DNA of 64,000 nt from positions 60,001 to 124,000 of the forward strand of contig JAOPHQ010005165.1 of the NCBI GenBank assembly GCA_030340625.1. The letters are read 5' to 3'. The translations under genes were made by a program, and so were the position numbers. This document shows, one piece after another, positions 1 to 39,300 of the stretch. The notes under the pieces are model-generated. The model did no database searches, was not told the DNA's origin, and was given only the letters and a program-made list of their open reading frames with translations. The DNA is from Merluccius polli. Its lineage: Eukaryota > Chordata > Actinopteri > Gadiformes > Merlucciidae. Position 1 is the stretch's first letter, and the number at the start of each line of letters is the position of its first letter.

Positions 1-677
1 TGGCAAGACGCTAGATCTCGGGGTTTGTGCAGAGGAAGATTGAATGGAATCAATATATAGTAAAAATGCATTAAAGGCCCTTTCCAACGAAAGTCCGTTG
101 GCATTTTTTGAATGTCTTTCGTGTGGCTCGGGGAGAGCTTCGATAGTTCTGTCAAAAAACAAAGCTAGCTGTCAATCACTGTGCTATGAGTTACAGTTGA
201 CAATAGAGCAATGTAATAGGAAAACATACCAGAAGCACAAATGCATTTTTGGGCGCAAATATATGAAAAATACCTACATTGAATATTTGTGGGGTCTATA
301 TCATGGTATTGAAATAATTCCACTATAGGTAACCCAATTTGGACCTAAGAGAGCTAACTTTTTCATTTTGTGTGAACTTTAAGTGTTTTAGTCAAGTATT
401 CGGTTCGCAGAAATAGGCAGCTTTTTTTTGTCTGATGAAGATCATCATCACAGGAGATGAATAAATAAATCTGAATTTAATTGAGGATGTTGTATGTGCC
501 TTTTCAGACCATTCCAGAAATGTTGGATCAAGCCTGAAACCTTGTCGCTAAGTGTACCGCATAAATGTTTAATCGTCAGCGTATCATAAGACGGCATATT
601 TCCAGACTTATGAAAAGATGATTAACTCGGTAACTTCAAAACTCCCCACTCCCTTCTCTGTTCTTCTCTCTTTGCAG
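1..677 (+). other. ppp3ca: ppp3ca intron, 3' part
   Basis: This stretch precedes the first visible ppp3ca exon. It is AT-rich and ends in a pyrimidine tract and a cag acceptor at 675-677. I see no coding segment or recognisable repeat in it; the small open frame at 44-328 has no protein-like features. The upstream exons, which carry the start codon and the first phosphatase motifs, lie outside the window. Confidence 0.75.
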
Positions 678-28361
<27,684 letters not shown>

Positions 28362-29608
28362 AGGGGGTTGGGGGGCGGGGCACAACAAGCACGCACCCAG
28401 GGGCCGTCCACATCGAAACCCCTTTGTCTCAGCTTGCCCCCTGCAGAGTGAAGAGAGGCAGAGAGGGGGGGTGAGGGATGTGGGGGGTTAAAAAGTGTGT
28501 GAGGGTGAAGAGGGGGGGGGTGGCGGGGTGGTGCTTGTAGCACACGTTGTGCTGACATCTCACTTTGCTAGTTTTTTTTGTTTTTGTTTTTTTTACATGC
28601 CTTTTTGATTAGTTCCTTGTCATTTCTAAGTTATTGCTGGTTCACATTTCTGCGTTGCCGGGGCTCAACGCTACATCACAACACAGTATGTCAGAGAGAG
28701 AGGAGGGGTGGGGTCGGAAAAATTTGATTTATTTTTATTTTTATTGTTGTTTTGGAGAGGCCCTTTCTCATTTACACCGTAACTTGGAAACTCGTTTAAC
28801 TTCTTACTAACTATCGTACGTTTACAAAATACAGCACTAAAAGGACAGACGTGAGATGTTTTTAAACATATAAGGGTGTACAAACTAAATAAGGACTATT
28901 TATTGATGATTTCGTTTTTGCTACTCGTATAAAATAGCTCTGAGATGAATTAGGCAGTCTTAAAAAAAAAAAAAAGAATGTTGCAACATTGTTGAAATGC
29001 CAAATAATAGATCGTCTATGGTTTTGTACAGATTATGCTTACCTCAGGTTCTTTTGGTGTGTGCTATGACCTGATTTTTCTGTATAATGGCTAAATAACT
29101 TGGTAATGAATACCTATTTTCTTGAGTTTCATAACTGGAATTTACATTTTACCTATCATTTGCAAATATTTTTATGATTTGTCTTTATTTGAGAAGGGGG
29201 GGGGCAGGGGTAGATTTATCGTGGCTTGCTGGACTTCTGGAGCGTTTGTTTTTCTCTTTATAAGTATTGCGAACAAAGTTTAAAAAAAAACAGAGAACCT
29301 ATATTATGTATAAAAAAAATACAATACAGTGTCTGCCTATGCATGTTTTTTAAAATCAGATAAAGAAGTGAGATATCTGATTACCGTGGCTGCAGAGGCC
29401 TCTCTTTTCAAATATACTGCGCTTTAGTGAACATATATACTGGAATCCTATATCTGCATCCTTCAATTAACACACAGTGATAATGCTCTATGCCTTCAAC
29501 TTATTTTGTAATTGAAGCATTTAACTACAATGGATGAGAACTATTTTTAATCTCTTGCGCTTGTAAGTGCACACACAGTCCAATTAAGCATGTTTGACAG
29601 TTCTTGTG

Positions 29609-29708
<100 letters not shown>

Positions 29709-30044
29709 TGACATACATGTGGAATTCAAAAATGCATGATAGCAGTTAGTGTCATGTAATGGTTTAATCCGTTTTTTGTTCTGTTTTGTAAATGTGCCAC
29801 AGAAAGTGAAATTTGATGATTATTATTATTTCAAACTCTGCTTTGTATATCAGTTACAGGTTTGATACTGCTCAGTACTTTAAGATGAAACAAAAAAAAC
29901 TCTTCTAATCTTTTTTAAGAACTGCTTAAGTGCCCGAGTAATTCACTACGCGACATGACGCCTTGCTTTTGTAATTAAACTTTAAAACTGTTGGCAGAAG
30001 AGGCATGCACTCGCAACTATGAAAAGTATTTTATATAACTGTTC

Positions 30045-30050
30045 AATAAA
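30045..30050 (+). terminator. ppp3ca: polyadenylation signal of ppp3ca
   Basis: AATAAA in 'gttcaataaaatgtgc', about 1.7 kb after the stop. A GT-rich stretch follows at about 30090-30125, as expected for a downstream element. Confidence 0.6.
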
Positions 30051-30209
30051 ATGTGCATGAATTTCAACTTGACATGAACCCGTATTTCGTGTGCGTGCGT
30101 GTGTGTGTGTGTGTGTGTGTGCGTGTGACTATGCCAGAATGTTCTCGTCTGTCCTCTGCCAATGAATATACAACCATCAGAAATAAAACCGAATACGTAA
30201 AATAAAAAA

Positions 30210-32602
30210 TCGTTCATCATATCTTGCATTGTGATTGAGTGTTGTCGGCCGTGTTGTATATTTAAATATTAAGTCGGCTATAGTCTGTTATTGTGTTTGA
30301 AACTGCCACAGCGTTTCTCATGTGAGGTGGCAAAATGAAGTTTTCATCAACCCAGGTTATGGTATAGCCTATTTGATATTTGTTGATTCAGGATTTTACA
30401 GTAGTACAACTGAGTCCTCCCAACAAAGAAATCTGATGATGCATTCTGATACAAGCCCTATTATACTGTAACATACTGTCCTGCAGCAGGACAGTATGTT
30501 ACAGTAAAAAGAATATAAGTTGATGCAAAGGGAAAGAAAGTGTAATATAAAATCAATTGTATGAAGTTTAAATCCATGGCTGATGACAACGAATTAAAAG
30601 CCCCATCCAACAGAAGTTGGATGGGTTTCGCATTGTGCATATGCAGTTGTACATTATTGATTTAAATGAATAGAACCTAATGTAAAATACACATATTATG
30701 CATACTAAGTGTGTGTTTGTGTGTGTGTGCGGGGGGGGGGGGGGCGACATGGGCGTGTGGTCTATGGCCTGCACTACGCATCTAACAAGTTCTCCAAACA
30801 AAGGAGTTTGGCACGGACTGTACCACAAAGCACTCCAATGGGAAATCGCTACGGCGGCCAATTCCACATAGCAAAGGTGTTTCCTCCGCACTGCCCCAGT
30901 AGACCTTAATTAAAGTCTAAGGATTGAGCCAAGAGTGTGAACCATTCCCCATTCTCGTGTTTATCCTGTGGTTGATGTGGTAAACTGACCTGACCTCCTC
31001 CAAGTGTACCAACGGCAACCTCTGAGGTTGCTGTCAATATGTTTTCATGGCAGCTTAGAACAACAAGCTTAGAACTTAAAATGGCCGCTGTGTATTCAGA
31101 ATACGTTGCTATCTTTTTAAAGTAAAAAAAAAAAGATGAACATAATCAACGTTGAGCGAAAAAGGAATGCCACTGACTAGAATGGTTGCAAGTTAGGATC
31201 CTCTGACCAAACTGGAAACACATTTGGCTGACTGACATCCAACTGGAGTTATTCCCCATAGTTGGCCCAACATTAGAAGAAGAAATAAAATTACAAAAAT
31301 TGTACCTCAAATGTTAAAGATACATGTTGATATAATAAATGTAACATTTTTGAGGAAAATAATGAAAGAAATTACTTAAAGCTGCTGTCTGCAATTTTTG
31401 CTCGGCTCACTTTGTTTTGATTAAATTGTGTTTTGATTGAGTCTCATGGTTCTCATGCATTCGGTTCTACAGCATTGGCTAGTATAGTCAAACAAATTTG
31501 AAAAAAAATTAACATTAGAAGGTCACAGACATGAAATAACAGCGTGCTGGTCAGCAGCATATACATGTAGTCGAATTATAAATATACAAACACAGTGGCC
31601 GTCACTGTAACTCTTTTCATGAGACTATAAACCAAAGAATCTCAACATGAGTCATGCTTTTAAGCCCTGGTGACATGTTGTGACAACATGGCCGCCGGGG
31701 TCGCTTGTTTCCGTGTGCGTCTTGAGTGTCTTCCTCTTCCAGTGGGACAATGGAGAATGGGTGATAAATGTCACGTTTGAGCCGGATATGTTGGCCCTGC
31801 GACGGACACAATTTATATCCAACCTTCACTCGGGGGGGCTTCAACTCCCACTGGTAAAGCCAACAGGTTAAGGCCCTATAGCCCCTTTCTCTGCACTGTT
31901 TAGGGGTCATTCTAAGTCGTTTATGGACCTACTTAAATATGAGATCCTATTTCAAACACTGTTAGGCATTATATGTATTAAGTATTTGTTCGCTATTGAT
32001 TTACATCAACCCATAAGCAACATTTTATGTACAACGCAGGCGATAACAATCCTTAAAGATCCTTAAATCCCAACTCGGATGAGATCATACAGTGCTTACT
32101 GCAGCCACAGGCCTTGTGTGCAGTGTGCGACACAAGAAAAACACGAAGAAACTATTTGGAGTTGGCATCAAAACGCGCTCCTTCCAGTCCAAACTAGAGT
32201 TCCTGTCAGAAACAGGTCCCTCCCCACCACCACCACCACACCCCCGACCGGTCTCTACGTACAGGTCTCTCCACCCCCCCCCTGCCAACACCCGTCCCTG
32301 TAGACAGACCCCCCCCCCCCCCACCCCATTTCGTCGTACCTCCCCCATCAATAGCGTAGCCCCCCCCCCCCCCCTATTTCCTCCACTTCACCATTATCTG
32401 GGAGGAAGTGGCCCACAAAAAAAATGTCCCCCGAGACTGTCCCTGGGACCACCACCCCCCCCCCCCCCCTCCTCTCTCTCTCTCTCTCTCTCTTTTTTCC
32501 CTACTGGCTGCTTGGCAGCAGCATTGGCCCGGGACAGAGGACAGCTGTAGGACCCCAGGACCACAGCACTGTAGAGAGAGAGAGAGAGAGAGAGAGAGAA
32601 CC
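30210..32602. other. intergenic region ppp3ca-emcn
   Basis: No gene is supported here. It holds a 43-bp near-perfect palindrome (30464-30506), one arm of a dispersed repeat (about 31378-31490) whose fuller copy is at about 27340-27495, poly-C tracts at 32270-32470, a CT tract and a GA tract directly before the emcn start codon. Confidence 0.6.
30464..30506. repeat. 43-bp near-perfect palindrome
   Basis: Two perfect 21-bp arms (30464-30484 and 30486-30506, starting TACTGTAACATACTGTCC) separated by a single A. Confidence 0.95.
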
Positions 32603-33267
32603 ATGAAGGCCACCACCAAGGTTCCTGTCCTCTTCCTCCTCATCGCATCCTTCCACGTCTGCATCCAAGGTACACCGCTCGGCCGCTTCGCTGTTCATCT
32701 GGTGGTGATAGCTGGTGGGGGGGGGGCTGTACTAGATAGACTGGGTCCCTGGGTAGACGGTTTGGTGCACTGAGATTTCAGATGGGCTTGTTCAGGATTG
32801 GACAACATGTGAACTGTTGTTTCATACAGTGATGCCTCTGTGAGTGTGAAAAAGTGTCAAATCTTAAAGTGGAATAGGTCAAGCACACTTTTGTATTCAG
32901 GATTCCTCGGTTTATGGAGGTATTGACAATTTGTGAACTATTGTTTTGTACGACAATTGTGTGAAAACCTTTGAGTCAAACCGCGAAGAGAGGAACAGAG
33001 CAAATAGTAAAAAAGTTAAAAAAGTGAAACATTTCTAAACGTCTTCAAGATTATGAAATGTAATCGTTGTATGAAGCTAGTTCTTGTTGTTATCATTGAT
33101 GTAATGACACTTGTATTTCATGCTTTGTAGTTGTGTTCGGTATGTGAAATGATAAAGACTATCTTGGTCAGCATCAGCCATGTTGCCATCAGGACGCTCA
33201 CACATTGAACATTACCTCAGGGACATCCAAACAAAATGTTTACTTCTGTTTGTCTACGATGAGATTA

Positions 33268-33324
<57 letters not shown>

Positions 33325-36300
33325 ATGCGTGTCATTGCATGTGTGTGTATGTGTGCGTGTGTGTGTGCATGCATGTCACTGCATGTGTGTGTGTGTGTGT
33401 GTGTGTGCGTGTGTGCATGCGTGTCACTGCATGTGTGTGTGTGTGCCCCCCCTCCTATCCACCCATGTGATTTCCATTTCTTCCTTATATACTTGTATAC
33501 TACAAGATTGACTCCAAAAAATATCCAATACCAAATAAAATAATAGGTTTAGTGCTTTACCACACACTTCACAAAGTACACACACTTCACACAAGTCAAC
33601 CAGGAGACAAAGAACTTCATTCGAGGATGAGGAGGAGGAGGAAAGGAAGGGGGGGGATTAGCCTGTATTTTGTTGGTCGAAGTCAAGGAAAACGCTGCCG
33701 GGCTGTGATTTGTTTTTCTTTTGTGAAGCCGGGCAAGCTTCCAAAGGAGTTTCTTTTTAAACTGTTTCTGCCGTGGCCAGATAGGTGATCTGAGCAGCAG
33801 ATAGCCGCAATGGGAACTAAACGGCTCCGTCTGTCACAGAGTGGAGAGAGCGGTGCGGTGGTGGTGATGGTGGTGGATGACGTGCTGGGACGCTGACTGA
33901 CTGTTTCGCTGGGGGGGGGGGGGGGAACACCCTTGTCATCACATGTGTTCACAGATTTTCCTTTTCGATTGCCATAAAAAAAAAATTACTTGAAATTGTT
34001 CGAAGAAGAGCCAAAGACAAGTTTTTATGGGCCAATTATCGTTTTCCTTTTTTTGGGGGAGATATTCTTTAATTGCAAATTAGTTATGACCACTTACGCT
34101 GGAAAAATGGTAACAGACCGAACTCACATCTCACATCTATTTACCATAATACAATACCCTACAATCAGAGGAGATAATGAAATGCCAGAAAAGGGAATAT
34201 AAGTATCTTTCTTTCCAGCCTAAATGGTCATGACTCATTTGCAATTCAGAAATATCTACCCAAAAAAGGTTCAGTGATGTGTAAAAAATAGACTAGGGCT
34301 GAGAGCAGTAAAGACAGGAAAACCGCCACCTCACCCCTCTCCCCACCACCACCACACAGGGTCAAGGGACAACAATAGCCCATCGGAAGGACAGGAAGCA
34401 ACTCCACACACAACACTTAAAAGAGGATGTCGCACCTTCCACCACCCGTGTGTGGCCACTGGCCACTGTAACACTTGTGTGTTGGGCAGGGGCGGACTGG
34501 CCATCGGGCATACCGGGCAAATCCCCGGTGGGCCGACGCGCATTTGGGCCGGTCCCGATTTTTTCTGGGCCGGCCAGGATAATACGTCGGTTGTAGGTCC
34601 GGGGTGTGTTACGATCGCGAGTAAACCCCCCCCGCCCCGCGTCAACAATCGCTCGCACAGCACCGCCCCCTCCCCCCCCCCCCCCCCCCCCCGTCTACAA
34701 TCGCGCAGCACCCCCCCCCGTCAACAATCGCGCAGCACCCCCCCCCCCCCCCCCCCCCCCGTCAACCCCAAGGCCGGTCCAGGACAAAATTGCCCGGGCC
34801 GATTTTTTTTCCCAGTCCGCCCCTGGTGTTGGGGGTGAAATGAACTCTGCTCCTCTTGTCACCCTCCTAACACGCAGCGTTTCAAAGTGCACGCCAATGA
34901 AAATAACCCGGAAATGACGAAATGTTTCACACTGAGACAGAGAGAGAGAGAGAGATATGATGTATTTCTGTTTTCATTGTTATTCTTTTCTTAATAGCTA
35001 GCTAAATACCTGAGAAGGATGTTGTTGCGCCGCCATGTTCCCACATAAATGATGGCTGCGCATTCATTGCCTTCAGTCAGGAAGGTAAACGATTGTGTGA
35101 AATGTATGAATAACAACAAACTCTTTTTTTGCATTCCCAAGCTGAGACCCCTGAATCTAACGCCACCAGCATAACCGCCAATGGTAAATATCTACAGCAT
35201 TGAGTCATGTATGGAGTCAAATTGATGCCAAAAGTGTTGTCTGCGTAAAAAACTAAATCGTAGGCGTAGATGTGTAACGCATTTTTCTGAATTGTCAGCC
35301 GGCGTCCCGTGGCGCTCGGCGTCGGCCCGTTCTTCCAGGTCCAGTTGCTGCCGGGTTGTATAGGGTGATGCAGGAATGAGTCCTAAAAACCCGGAAATCC
35401 GTTAGCATGGCACTTCCAGTTCCCTCGTCTCGAAGTCAATGTTTTTTTTTAATGGGATTTTGGTTAGATGCCTGAAATAAGGTCTGTGGTTAACACAAGC
35501 TAAGAGATGGCCACGTTTTGTTCTACGACATAAAATACATCAGTAAATACACCACTCGTGAATTTGAAGCTTTTACGTGTCTTATAAAACTTCTGGCGAT
35601 TGCATTTACGCTTCAAAAGTCATAAAAGTAGTGTTCATTGGAGAAGATTATCTTGCTTAACAAAACATGTGAGTATCATAAACCTTTGTTTGCCACAGAG
35701 CTTATTTTCTGCAAGAATTCAAAAGCCAATGGAAAAGCCCCATTGGCTTGTTGTCAAGGGAAACCAGGGCGATGCTAACTTCCGGGTTGGCCTACAAAAA
35801 TACGTCATCCCTGCACCACTCTATAGAGGAGACAGGTGATGATTCATTAGACCGTCCCCGTCCAGTACTCACCTGTCTCCTCACTGGACGCCGGGAGCCA
35901 CGCCCCCTCCTCCAGACAGCTCTAACCACACGCTCTCCCCCCTACAAATTGTATATTCTCTATTATATGACTACTTCCATTCCGTTTGCTCCTACGGGAT
36001 TGGATAAGGCCCACTGAATCTGGATGTGAAGGAATCTGAATGTATTTCTTGTCTTGTTCTAGTAACAATTCCACCAATTACCACCAAGATGAGTACTTCC
36101 ACGCCGCCTGCCGGTAAAGTATAGACCAGTGGTTCTCGACTGGTCTCGGCTCAGGACCCACATGTGTCATTAATCATTAAGTCAGGACCCAAAAAACAAA
36201 ATGTATTTACCAATATTGCAGTAATCAACAATGCCTTCATGTACTGTTAAAAACATGGAGCGAACAAAAATCTGCAACAATTGGGGCTAAACTCAATGAT

Positions 36301-39300
36301 AATAGCCATTTGAAACATGAATTAACATTGAAACATTGGTTAATTCATGGGCTTCTTTCTAAAGATTAAGATTTGGCATATGCTCTGCAACCCACTCAAA
36401 ATGCCCACTTATGGGTCGCGACCCACCAGTTGACATAGAGTATATAGAATACATCTGCATGCATTCAATAATGACTCCAACTCAATGGATTGTGGATGAC
36501 CTCATGGATCCTTATTTGTTTTTTGTTTCTTGATTCTACTAGCAAACTCCACGACCCCTGGGAATTCCAGCACCAGCATTGTGACAACAGGTGGGATTTT
36601 AAAGTCAATTGTATTTGTATGGAGTCAAATAGATGCCAAAAGTATTGTCCGTGTAAAAAACAAAATCGTAGGCGTAGATGTGGAAATGTGATTTAAAAAA
36701 AATGAAATCAAACACATTTTTTTGTAAATTGTAAACGAAAAAGTTATGTTCACAAATGTAAAAAATAAACTTGCAATTGTTTTTTCTCACTCATGTTTAC
36801 GATTCGAGTACGATTTCATTTTTTACAATTACGATTCTGTTTTTCTCATGCTTGGGGTTTTGGCATGGTTTTGACGTGGAGGCGGGGTGAAGGGAAGGGG
36901 GCAACTTTATTGGTCACTCGGACAAATGCGTCATTGGTATGTGCTGTGTTTACCTCCCTGACAGCTGGATATATGAGCTAAAAAGTTAACTTTAGTAACT
37001 TAATCAGCAATCCATCACGTGTTACTTCATCATGCACAGTTTAATAGCTAGCTAAACACCTGAGAAGGATGTTGTTGCGCCGCCATTTTCCCATGTAAAT
37101 GAAGGCCATGCATTCATTGCCTTCAGTCAGGGAGGTAAACAATTGTGTGAAATGTATGAATAACAACAAACTCTTCTTTTGCATTCCCAAGCTGAGACCA
37201 CTAAAACTATCACCACCGCCACAATCACCACCGGTAAATATCTACAGCATTGAGTCATGTATGGAGTCAAATTGATGCCAAAAGTACTGTCTGCGTCAAA
37301 AACAATATCGTTGGCGTAGATGTGTAAATGTTAAAAAAAAAAAGAAAAGAAATCAAACGCATTTTTCTGAATTGTAAACCAAAAAGTTATGTTCACAAAT
37401 GTAAAAAATAAAATTGCAATTGTTTTTGCCCACTCATATTTACGATTTAATTTTTTACGATTCAATTCTGTTTTTCTCGCGCTTGGGGTTTTGGCACGGT
37501 TTTGACGTGGAGGGAAGGGGGCTAATTTATTGGTCACTCGGACAAATGCGTCATTGCTATGCGCCGTGTTTACCTCCCTGACTGAAGGCAATGGGCATTT
37601 CTCAATCTGCGTTCTTGACTGTACTTGTGGACTTGTGAAACTTCATCAGTCGCAGCCCAAGTACTGTTCCAATAGAGTGGTGCAGGAATGAGTCCTAAAA
37701 CCTGGAAATGCGTTAGCATTTTGGCACTTCCGGTTCCCTCGCCTCGAAGTCAATGTTTTTTTTTTATGGGTTTTTGGTTAGATGCCTGAAATAAGGTCTG
37801 TGGTTAACACAAGCTTAAGAGATTGCCACGTTTTGTTCTATGACATAAAATACGTCAGTAAATACCCCACTCGTGAATTTTTAAGCTTTTACGTGTCTTA
37901 TAAAACTTCTGGCGATTGCATTTACGCTTCAAAAGTCATAAAAGTAGTGTTCATTGGTGAAGATTATCTTGCTTAACAAAATGTGTGAGTATCATAAACC
38001 TTTGTTTGCCACAGAGCTTATTTTCTGCAAGAATCCAAAAGCCAATGGAAAAACCCCATTGGCTTGTTGTCAAGGGAAGCCAGGGCGATGCTAACTTCCG
38101 GGTTGGCCTACAAAAATACGTCATCCCTGCACCACTCTATAGAGGAGACAGGTGATGATTCATTAGACCGTCCCCGTCCAGTACTCACCTGTCTCCTCAC
38201 TGGACGCCGGGAGCCACGCCCCCTCCTCGCTCTCACCAGACAGCGCTAACCACACGCTCTCCCCCTACAAATTGTATATTCTCTATTATATGACTACTTC
38301 CATTCCGTTTGCTCCTACGGGATTGGATAAGGCCCACTGAATCTGGATGTGAAGGAATCTGAATGTATTTCTTGTCTTGTTCTAGTAACAATTCCACCAA
38401 TTACCACCAAGATGAGTACTTCCACGCCGCCTGCCGGTAAAGTATAGACCAGTGGTTCTCGACTGGTCTCGGCTCAGGACCCACATGTGTCATTAATCAT
38501 TAAGTCAGGACCCAAAAAACAAAATGTATTTACCAATATTGCAGTAATCAACAATGCCTTCATGTACTGTTAAAAACATGGAGCGAACAAAAATCTGCAA
38601 CAATTGGGGCTAAACTCAATGATAATAGCCATTTGAAACATGAATTAACATTGAAACATTGGTTAATTCATGGGCTTCTTTCTAAAGATTAAGATTTGGC
38701 ATATGTTCTGCAACCCACTCAAAATGCCCACTTATGGGTCGCGACCCACCAGTTGACATAGAGTATATAGAATACATCTGCATGCATTCAATAATGACTC
38801 CAACTCAATGGATTGTGGATGACCTCATGGATCCTTATTTGTTTTTTGTTTCTTGATTCTACTAGCAAACTCCACGACCCCTGGGAATTCCAGCACCAGC
38901 ATTGTGACAACAGGTGGGATTTTAAAGTCAATTGTATTTGTATGGAGTCAAATTGATGCCAAAAGTATTGTCCGTGTAAAAAACAAAATCGTACGTGTAG
39001 ATTTTGAAATATGATTTTAAAAAAATGACATCAAACGCATTCAAAAAAAAATTGTAAACGAAAAAGTTATGTTCACAAATGTAAAAAATAAACTTGCAAA
39101 TTTTTTTTCTCACTCATGTATTACGATTCGAGTACGATTTCATTTTTTATGATTACGATTCTGTTTTTCTCGTGCTTGGGGTTTTGACATGGATTTGACG
39201 TGGAGGCGGGGTGAAGGGAAGGGGGCAACTTTATTGGTCACTCGGACAAATGCGTCGTGTTTACCTCCATGACAGCTGGGGGGTATTGCACAAAACTCGG

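Noticed and set aside
31660..31910. Possible exon with 'cttccag' acceptor near 31741
   Set aside because: The frame after the acceptor (WDNGEWVINVTFEPD) has no partner exon with matching phase and no family that I recognise; it is left as intergenic.
32092..32773. Several Pro-rich frames before emcn
   Set aside because: Produced by poly-C and CT tracts; only the ATG at 32603 has a signal peptide and a usable donor.
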